Source of the DNA: CAVSUR01 sp052143655
GTDB lineage: Bacteria > Actinomycetota > Actinomycetes > Streptosporangiales > Streptosporangiaceae
Length of the DNA stretch: 19,206 bases
Direction: 5' to 3'
Assembly (NCBI GenBank): GCA_052143655.1
Contig: JBKQSL010000479.1
Location: forward strand, 1-19,206
Part shown: piece by piece, positions 13,743-19,206 of the stretch
How positions within the stretch are numbered: the stretch's first letter is position 1
Layout: the number at the start of each line of letters is the position of its first letter
Made by a program: the position numbers and the translations under genes
The notes under the pieces: model-generated
What the model saw: only the letters and a program-made list of their open reading frames with translations
Databases searched by the model: none
What the model was told of the DNA's origin: nothing

Positions 13743-15664
13743 GATCGTGCCCCGGTGCGGTCGCGCGCGCCGCCCTCGGCGGCGGCCGCCTGTCCGGCGG
13801 GCGCCGACATCAGCTCGCGGTAGCGCGGCTGTCCGGCCAGCAGTTCCGAATGCGTGCCCAGCGCGGTGATAACCCCGTCCGTCAGCAGCGCCACCCGGTC
13901 GGCCAGCAGCACCGTGGACGGCCGGTGCGCGACGACCAGCGCGGTCGAGGCAGTCAGCACCCTGCTCAGGGCCGCCGTCACCTTCGCCTCGGTGTGCACG
14001 TCGAGCGCTGACAGCGGGTCATCGAGGATCAGCACCGACGGCTGGGCCAGGATCGCCCGGGCGAGCGCGACCCGCTGCCGCTGGCCGCCCGACAGCGCCA
14101 TGCCCTGCTCGCCAATCCGGGTGTCCAGACCCCAGGGCAGGTCGTACACGAACCCCGCCTGCGCGGCCGCCAGGGCCGCCTCGATGTCGGCCATGCTGGC
14201 GTCCGGCGCTCCGTAGGCCACGTTCTCCCGGACGCTGGCCGAGAACAGGGTCGGGTCCTCGAACGCGCAGCCGACCCGGCTGCGCAGCGTCTGCAGCGGC
14301 AGGTCGCGGACGTCCGCGCCGTCGATCCGGATCGACCCGCCGGTCACGTCGGCAAGCCGGGGCACCAGGCACAGCAGCGTGGTCTTGCCCGAGCCCATCC
14401 CGCCGACTAGCGCGACAGTCTCGCCAGGCGCCAGTTCCAGCCACACGTCCCGCAGCACCGGCTGCTCGGAGCCGGGGTAGCGGTAGGCAACGTGGTCGAA
14501 CGTCACCCGGCCGCCCCGGCGCCCGGCAGGGCGGGCCGATGCGGCCGGCCTCCGGCCGGCCGGATCGGCGGGGCAGGGATCGGCGTGGCCGCCAGGGTCC
14601 GCCGGGTCGGTGATGGCCGGGCGGGTGTCGAGGATCTCGTAGACGCGCTGCGCCGCGGTCGCCGCTTCCTGGCCGGTGGCCAGGATGTACCCCATGGCCT
14701 CGATCGGCCAGACCAGCAGCAGCGTCAGCGTGATGAATGCGACCAGGCCGCCCAGCGTCAGCTGGGCGGCCGCGATCGCCAGCGCGCCGAGGAGCAGGAT
14801 CAGGCCGATCACGGCGTTCGGCACCAGGTCCAGCCCGGCCCAGAACGAGCCCCGCAGCCGCGCCTTGCGCACCTGGGTCCGGTAGACGACCGTCGCCTGG
14901 GCGGCGTGCTGGGCCGCGGCCTCGTCGCGGCGCCCGAGGGCCTTGAGCACGCGGATGCCGCCGGTGGCTTCCTCGACGTAGGTCGCCAGGTCGCCCTGCT
15001 GGTCCTGGGCCTGCCGGGACAGCACTCGGTAGCGCTTCTCGAACTGCAGGCAGATGAAGGTCACCGGGAGGAACACGCATCCGGTGAGCAGGCCGAGCCA
15101 CCAGTTCAGGTGGATCAGCAGCGCCACGACCACTCCGAAGGTGAACACGTTCGTGATGAGGAAGATGATCCCGAAGCCGGCGAAGCGGCGGATCGTCGAC
15201 AGGTCGTTAGTGGCCCGGGACAGCAGCTGACCGGACTGCCACGAGTCGTGGAAGCCGGGCTCGAGACGCTGCAGATGCGCGTAGAGATCGTCCCGGATGG
15301 CGCGCTCCATCTCGGTCACGGCGCTGGCCTGGATCCACCGCCGGAACAGGTTCAGCCCCACCTGGAGTACCCCGAGCGCGATCGCGGCCAGGCCGATCGG
15401 CACCAGCAGGCCGCGCTCGTGGTGCCCGATCGGCCCGTCGATGGCCGCCTTGGTCAGCAGCGGGATCACGATCTCGGTGCTGACGGCCGCCAGCGCCGCG
15501 ATAAGCATGATGGCCAGCTGGCCGTAATACGGCCGCAGGTAATGCCGGGCGCGCCACAGGGCCTGCATCGGGGTCTGCGCCTGGGCGGGCCCGTCCGGGG
15601 CGTGCGGGGACGACGGAGCCTGCCCCGGGGCATGCGGCGGCTGGGCAGGCAACTGGGAGGGCAT
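13739..15664 (-). CDS. ABC exporter half-transporter, subunit with degenerate Walker B
   Basis: A 641-aa partner of the downstream half exporter. After a Pro/Ala-rich N-terminal tail (about 1-30) comes a six-helix membrane domain (about 40-325), with RPYYGQLAIMLIAAL opening the first helix. A Pro/Gly/Arg-rich linker (about 345-375) follows. The nucleotide-binding domain has Walker A GGMGSGKTT (421-429), signature LSGGQ (524-528), and Walker B ending in D548-D549, so Asp replaces the catalytic Glu; the switch is AHRPST. This makes the ATP site built on its own Walker motifs weak. ATG 15664 is chosen over GTG 15673 because a good promoter ends 7 nt before it and neither start has a ribosome site. 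It is the first gene of the exporter operon, divergent from the isomerase gene. Confidence 0.93.
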   Translation of the reverse strand: MPSQLPAQPPHAPGQAPSSPHAPDGPAQAQTPMQALWRARHYLRPYYGQLAIMLIAALAAVSTEIVIPLLTKAAIDGPIGHHERGLLVPIGLAAIALGVLQVGLNLFRRWIQASAVTEMERAIRDDLYAHLQRLEPGFHDSWQSGQLLSRATNDLSTIRRFAGFGIIFLITNVFTFGVVVALLIHLNWWLGLLTGCVFLPVTFICLQFEKRYRVLSRQAQDQQGDLATYVEEATGGIRVLKALGRRDEAAAQHAAQATVVYRTQVRKARLRGSFWAGLDLVPNAVIGLILLLGALAIAAAQLTLGGLVAFITLTLLLVWPIEAMGYILATGQEAATAAQRVYEILDTRPAITDPADPGGHADPCPADPAGRRPAASARPAGRRGGRVTFDHVAYRYPGSEQPVLRDVWLELAPGETVALVGGMGSGKTTLLCLVPRLADVTGGSIRIDGADVRDLPLQTLRSRVGCAFEDPTLFSASVRENVAYGAPDASMADIEAALAAAQAGFVYDLPWGLDTRIGEQGMALSGGQRQRVALARAILAQPSVLILDDPLSALDVHTEAKVTAALSRVLTASTALVVAHRPSTVLLADRVALLTDGVITALGTHSELLAGQPRYRELMSAPAGQAAAAEGGARDRTGARS

Positions 15665-15700
15665 TAACCGCACGCTAACTGCCGTTTTGTGTTATGTCAT
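15665..15700 (-). promoter_or_regulatory. Promoter of the exporter operon, leaderless type
   Basis: On the minus strand ATGACA (plus positions 15695-15700) is followed by a 17-nt spacer, TAGCGT (15672-15677), 7 nt, then ATG 15664. The -35 matches TTGACA in five of six positions and the -10 fits TANNNT. The region is AT-rich against its surroundings and carries TAAC at three places (two 11 nt apart from 15665 on, another inside TTAATTAAC near 15702-15710), which might be regulator contacts. Confidence 0.65.
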
Positions 15701-15827
15701 CTTAATTAACGGGCGGACCGGGCGACTGCGGGCCGTCCGGGCCTCTCGGCAGCAAGGTGGCAAACAGCGGGCAACTCTGGCACGCTGGGCCAGACGCGGG
15801 GGCGCGTCGGGGGCAGGGGAGGGACCG

Positions 15828-16532
15828 ATGGGGCTTGTCGATTCCCGGGATTGGCCGGCCGTGTCCGCGGAGCAGATGGGTATCATCAGCGCTTTTCTCG
15901 ACGGCATTACGGTCATCGGCCAGCTGGCAGCGCAGTTCAGCCCGGCGACCTGGAACGCCCCCACGCCGTGCCCGGAATGGCGGGCTTGCGACATGGCCGG
16001 GCATTTGCGCTGTGTCGCTGACGACTATGACGAGTATCTCGACGACGCGCCCGGCAGCAGGCTCGCCCGGCTGATGGCCACGGGCGCGCATCCGGAGACC
16101 CTGCTCCGCAAGCAGTCCCGGCAGAATGCGGCCGAACTGGCGGCGCTGCCGGATGCCCCGCCGAGCGTGCACATCGCCGCCTTCGCGCAGGCCGCCCGCG
16201 CTTATGCACGCCGGGTGGTGCCGGTCTGGGACCTTCCGCACCACCGCTACCGGGAATCGATCGTGACCGTCGCCGGGATGGTCGGTGCTGGCTGCGCTGA
16301 ATGGCATCTGCACGCCTGGGACCTGGCCAAGGCGCTCGGCCTCAGCTACCGGCCGGCTGCCCCGGAGGTCGTGCTGGCGGGCTGGCGAGTCGGCCTGCCG
16401 CATGCGCAGGTTCCCGGCCGGGAGGCGGCCAGCGTGCCGGCCGGAGCCGTACGCGGGCCGCGCGAAGCCGGCGACGACCCGTGGCGGACCCTGCTGCTGG
16501 TCTCCGGGCGGTCGCCGGGCTGGCCTGGCTGA
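15828..16532 (+). CDS. Maleylpyruvate isomerase-family mycothiol-dependent enzyme
   Basis: A 234-aa DinB-fold protein of the MDMPI family. Its N-terminal domain has the family signature WNAPTPCPEWRACDMAGHL (42-60), with metal ligand H59. The other ligands fit E158 and H162 in AEWHLHAW, an E-X3-H pair as in mycothiol-dependent maleylpyruvate isomerase. Members use mycothiol as cofactor for isomerisation or thiol transfer in the cytoplasm; most have unknown substrates, and no aromatic-degradation genes are nearby. The start is set by GGGGAGGG about 4 nt before ATG 15828; the frame to 15687 lacks a ribosome site and reads as non-protein. The gene is divergent from the exporter and 81 nt ahead of the aminotransferase-like gene. 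Confidence 0.85.
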   Translation: MGLVDSRDWPAVSAEQMGIISAFLDGITVIGQLAAQFSPATWNAPTPCPEWRACDMAGHLRCVADDYDEYLDDAPGSRLARLMATGAHPETLLRKQSRQNAAELAALPDAPPSVHIAAFAQAARAYARRVVPVWDLPHHRYRESIVTVAGMVGAGCAEWHLHAWDLAKALGLSYRPAAPEVVLAGWRVGLPHAQVPGREAASVPAGAVRGPREAGDDPWRTLLLVSGRSPGWPG

Positions 16533-16542
16533 GCTTCGCCAG

Positions 16543-16557
16543 GCCGGGCATGCCGGC
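16543..16557. repeat. Stem-loop between the isomerase and desulfurase-like genes
   Basis: GCCGG-GCATG-CCGGC forms five pairs, ten bases after the isomerase stop. It lacks a T-run, so it may attenuate or stabilise the transcript rather than end it. Confidence 0.35.
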
Positions 16558-16613
16558 ACCGGGAATGATGGCGGAGGACAGACTCACGAACGGCCGAAAG
16601 GAAGATGCTCGCG

Positions 16614-17828
16614 ATGGCCTTCGACGTGACCAGGGTCCGGCAGGCCTACCCGGCGCTGGCGGACGGGTACGCCTACCTGGACGGCGCCGCCGGGACCCAG
16701 GTTCCCCAGGCCGTGATCGCCGCGATCTCCGACGCCTACCGTGCCGGGATCGGCAACTCGGGCGGGGCCTTCCCCGCGAGCCACCGGTCGGACGTGATCA
16801 CCGCCGGATGCCGGGCCGCGGTGGCCGACCTGACCGGCGGCGAGCCCGACGGGGTGATCCTCGGGCCGAACATGACCACGCTGACCTACCGGCTGGCAGG
16901 CACCCTGGCCGAGGGCTGGGGCGAGGGCGATGAGGTCATCGTCACCCGGCTGGACCATGACGCCAACGTCCGGCCCTGGGTGCAGGCGGCGCAGCGGGTC
17001 GGTGCCGCCGTGCGCTGGGCCGAGGTCGACGCGGCCACCGGGGAGCTGCCGGCGGCCCAGTTCCGCGAGCTGCTCACCGAGCGGACCCGGCTGGTCGCGG
17101 TGAGCTCGGCCAGCAACGTGATCGGAACCCGGCCGGACGTGCCCGCGATCACCGGGCTGGCCCGGGCCGCGGGCGCGCTGTCGTACGTCGACGGGGTGCA
17201 CGCGACGCCGCACGGGCCGGTGGACGTCCGCGAGCTGGGCGCCGACTTCTACGCCACCAGCGCCTACAAGTGGTCAGGGCCGCATGTCGGCGCCGTGGTG
17301 GCGGACCCGGCGCTGCTGGCGACGCTCAGGCCGGACAAGCTGGTGCCGTCGCCCGACACGGTGCCCGAGCGTTTCGAGCGGGGCACGCCGCCGTATGCCG
17401 ACCTGGCCGGCGTGACAGCCGCGGTGGAGCACCTGGCCGCGCTGGACAGCGCCGCCACCGGCAGCCGCCGCGAGCGGGTGCTCGCCTCCATGGCGGCGGT
17501 GGCGGCGCACGAGCACGTGCTGCTGGCCGAGCTTCTCGGCGGCCTGGACCGGATGGAGCACGTCACCACCTACGGCAAGGCGGCCCGGCGGACGGCGACC
17601 GCCTACTTCACCGTGGCCGGGTATACCCCGGCGCAGGTGGCCGGGCACCTGGCGGCGCGCAAGGTCAATGTCTGGAACGGCCATAACTACGCCTGGGAGC
17701 TGACCGGAGTGCTGGGCATCAGGGACTCCGGCAGCGCCGTCCGGGCGGGCCTGGTGCACTACAACGACCGCTCTGACGTTGACCGGCTGCTCGCCGCCGT
17801 CGCCGAGCTGGATCAGCCGAAGGTGTAG
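16614..17828 (+). CDS. Cysteine desulfurase-like class V aminotransferase (VC1184-type subfamily)
   Basis: This 404-aa PLP enzyme has H115 (LDHDAN, ring stacking), D193 (SYVDGVHATPHG, pyridine nitrogen) and K219 (ATSAYKWSGPH, Schiff base), all in the usual order. The N-terminus FDVTRVRQAYPAL and the YLDGAAGTQVP block match the cysteine-desulfurase-like subfamily. Yet its only Cys is C66, in a helix before the PLP-binding part, and no catalytic Cys lies in the loop used by IscS or SufS. It may therefore be a C-S lyase or another PLP enzyme and not a sulfur donor. AAAGGAAG (16597-16604) is 9 nt before ATG 16614; ATG 16605 would be too close. Its last 16 bases overlap the convergent GNAT gene. 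Confidence 0.87.
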   Translation: MAFDVTRVRQAYPALADGYAYLDGAAGTQVPQAVIAAISDAYRAGIGNSGGAFPASHRSDVITAGCRAAVADLTGGEPDGVILGPNMTTLTYRLAGTLAEGWGEGDEVIVTRLDHDANVRPWVQAAQRVGAAVRWAEVDAATGELPAAQFRELLTERTRLVAVSSASNVIGTRPDVPAITGLARAAGALSYVDGVHATPHGPVDVRELGADFYATSAYKWSGPHVGAVVADPALLATLRPDKLVPSPDTVPERFERGTPPYADLAGVTAAVEHLAALDSAATGSRRERVLASMAAVAAHEHVLLAELLGGLDRMEHVTTYGKAARRTATAYFTVAGYTPAQVAGHLAARKVNVWNGHNYAWELTGVLGIRDSGSAVRAGLVHYNDRSDVDRLLAAVAELDQPKV

Positions 17829-18247
17829 CGGTAGATGCGGGTCTCCCGCATCTCGAAGCCGACTCGCTGGTAGAGCCGGCCCGCCGCCTCGCGGGACGGC
17901 CGGGACGTCAGGTCCACGGTCCGTGCCCCGGCCTCGCGGGCGAGCCGCAGCGCCTCCTGCGTCAGCGTGGTGCCGACGCCCTGGCCCTGCGCGGCGCCGT
18001 CGGTGACCACGTCCTCGATCCATGCCCGCAGGCCCGTCGGGATCGGGAACAGCACGAGGGACAGCGTGCCGACGATCTGCCCGTCGGATCGCGCGATCAG
18101 CACCATGGTCGCCTCGCTGGCGACGATGCGCTCCAGCGCGGCGGCGTCGAGCACCGGCGCGGATGACGACAGCTGCGGGAGCAGCCGCCCGAGCGCCTCG
18201 ACGACCTCGTCGGTCACCTTGGATAGCACTTCCACCTGCACGCTCAC
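17813..18247 (-). CDS. GNAT-family N-acetyltransferase
   Basis: A 144-aa single-domain GNAT enzyme. Motif A has WIEDVVTDGAAQGQGVGTTL (76-95), with Q87-G-Q-G-V-G as the acetyl-CoA pyrophosphate loop. Motif B has LYQRVGFEMRETRIYRY (125-141). It transfers acetyl from acetyl-CoA to an amine; the target is unknown. GTG 18247 lacks a ribosome site but TAATGT ends 7 nt before it, as for a leaderless mRNA. An in-frame GTG at 18256 would add three residues, and the longer frame up to 18502 runs through the patatin gene. It converges with the desulfurase-like gene (16-bp overlap) and is divergent from the patatin gene. Confidence 0.87.
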   Translation of the reverse strand: MSVQVEVLSKVTDEVVEALGRLLPQLSSSAPVLDAAALERIVASEATMVLIARSDGQIVGTLSLVLFPIPTGLRAWIEDVVTDGAAQGQGVGTTLTQEALRLAREAGARTVDLTSRPSREAAGRLYQRVGFEMRETRIYRYTFG

Positions 18248-18254
18248 GCGGGGC

Positions 18255-18260
18255 ACATTA
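18255..18260 (-). promoter_or_regulatory. Possible -10 box for leaderless GNAT mRNA
   Basis: On the minus strand TAATGT is followed by 7 nt and then GTG 18247. Upstream is almost pure G/C and no -35 is visible. Confidence 0.4.
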
Positions 18261-18359
18261 CCGGGCCGGCCCGGCCCGGGCACGCCGGCGCACCCGGTTG
18301 CCCCGGCGCTGCCGGGCACGCGCGCCGGCCAGGCCGGGACATCGGGTAGAAGTAGGGCT

Positions 18360-19206
18360 ATGGCGGCGAAGGCTCTCGTACTCGGCGGCGGCGGCGTGAC
18401 CGGGGTGGCCTGGGAGATCGGCCTGCTCGCCGGGCTGGCCGGGCGCGGCGTCGATCTCACCGACGCTGACCTGGTGGTAGGCACGTCTGCGGGCGCGATC
18501 ACCGGCGCCTGCCTGCGCTCCGGCGCCAGCCTGGCGGAGCTTTACCAGGCGCAGCTGGAGCCGCCAGGCCCCGATCCCGTGCCGCGGCTGAGCACGGCGC
18601 TGACCGCGCGCCTTGGCTGGGCCATGATTTCCGGGCGGGACCAGGCGAGCGCGCTGGCGAAGATCGGCAAGATGGCCCTGGCGGCCCGGACCCCGCTGGA
18701 GCAAGACCGCCGTGCACTGATCGCCGCCCGGCTGCCGTCCGACGCGTGGCCGGCTGGCCGGCTCCTGGTGACCGCGGTCGATACCGGGACCGGCGAGCTT
18801 GCGGTGTTCGACACCGCCAGCGGGGTCAGCCTCGTCGACGCGGTCAGCGCCAGCTGCGCGATGCCTGGCGTGTGGCCGCCGGTCACGATCGGCGGCAGGC
18901 GCTACATGGACGGCGGCATGCGCTCGCCCGCCAACGTGGACCTTGCCGGGGGCTGCCTGCGGGTCGTGGTGCTCGCCCCGGTGACCCGCGGCCTGGCGGG
19001 CGGCAGCGGGGTGACCGATCAGGTCGCCGAACTGACCATGGCGGGCACCGTCAGCACCCTGATCGAGCCGGACGCCGCCGCGGCCCGGGCGATCGGCCGC
19101 AACCTGCTCGACCCGCGGCGGGCCGGCGCGGCGGCGCGGGCCGGCTTCCGGCAGGCGGCTGAGGCGGCGCAGCCCGCAGCCGCGGTCTGGGCCGTGCCGG
19201 CGCCGT
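18360..19206 (+). CDS. Patatin-like phospholipase (partial, runs off the window)
   Basis: The first 282 codons are present with no stop. The enzyme shows the full patatin fold signature: oxyanion loop GGGGVTG (9-15), nucleophile elbow GTSAG with S43, the segment SASCAMPGVWPP (163-174), and DGG with catalytic D184. It is a Ser-Asp lipid acyl hydrolase. No signal peptide is seen, so it probably acts at the inner membrane face on lipids; the substrate is unknown. ATG 18360 lacks a good ribosome site; TAGAAG 7 nt upstream is a weak -10-like match. It is divergent from the GNAT gene with 112 nt between starts. The family usually spans about 280-330 aa, so little is missing. Confidence 0.9.
   Translation, partial: MAAKALVLGGGGVTGVAWEIGLLAGLAGRGVDLTDADLVVGTSAGAITGACLRSGASLAELYQAQLEPPGPDPVPRLSTALTARLGWAMISGRDQASALAKIGKMALAARTPLEQDRRALIAARLPSDAWPAGRLLVTAVDTGTGELAVFDTASGVSLVDAVSASCAMPGVWPPVTIGGRRYMDGGMRSPANVDLAGGCLRVVVLAPVTRGLAGGSGVTDQVAELTMAGTVSTLIEPDAAAARAIGRNLLDPRRAGAAARAGFRQAAEAAQPAAAVWAVPAP

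Noticed and set aside
15665..15673. GTG 15673 as start of the first exporter gene
   Set aside because: The -10 box lies at 15672-15677 and would overlap this codon; the promoter spacing fits ATG 15664.
15687..15827. Longer start for the mycothiol-dependent enzyme
   Set aside because: No ribosome site at 15687, the added residues are Arg/Gly-rich, and GGGGAGGG precedes ATG 15828.
18258..18502. N-terminal extension of the GNAT protein
   Set aside because: It would overlap the patatin gene, whose catalytic N-terminus is clear, and adds low-complexity sequence.

Overview
The window is about 19.2 kb of very GC-rich DNA with strong third-position G/C use and GTG starts, as expected of a filamentous or related actinomycete (Actinomycetota). 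Gene content agrees: a mycothiol-dependent maleylpyruvate isomerase-type protein, a class F sortase next to a DUF4397 surface protein, and DUF5999- and DUF6186-type small proteins that I know mainly from Streptomyces and Streptosporangiales relatives. The lineage within the phylum is an inference. I see no phage, IS, CRISPR, tRNA or rRNA sequence; the window looks chromosomal.

Region 1 (1-5304, all on +) is a cell-envelope block. It holds the last codons of a probable MurJ/Wzx-like flippase, overlapping by ATGA a GT4 glycosyltransferase. Next comes a 648-aa single-pass membrane protein with a long disordered, repeat-rich cytoplasmic half and an unrecognised extracytoplasmic domain. Then come a secreted DUF4397 protein with a membrane-anchor tail and a class F sortase 12 nt behind it. 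This block has several in-frame 15- or 21-bp tandem repeats and ends in a 14-bp intergenic repeat array.

Region 2 (5461-10384) contains a metallo-beta-lactamase-fold hydrolase (-), the divergent DNA-repair gene uvrA (+), an alpha/beta hydrolase (+) and a DUF5999 protein (-). The last two converge and overlap by 4 bp at their stop codons. Region 3 (10668-15664, all on -) is a heterodimeric type IV ABC exporter with one consensus and one degenerate ATP site, followed by three small genes: a four-TM protein, a DUF6186-like membrane protein and a soluble helical protein of unknown role.

Region 4 (15828-19206) contains a mycothiol-dependent isomerase-type enzyme and a cysteine-desulfurase-like class V aminotransferase (+), a GNAT acetyltransferase (-) converging on it with a 16-bp overlap, and a patatin-like phospholipase (+) that runs off the end.

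The best regulatory signal is a promoter for the exporter (ATGACA, 17 nt, TAGCGT, then 7 nt to ATG) that implies a leaderless mRNA. Three other genes without a Shine-Dalgarno sequence also have a TANNNT box exactly 7 nt before the chosen start. I see no clearly new defence or mobile system. The least-described material is the region 1 surface block and the trio of small genes in region 3.
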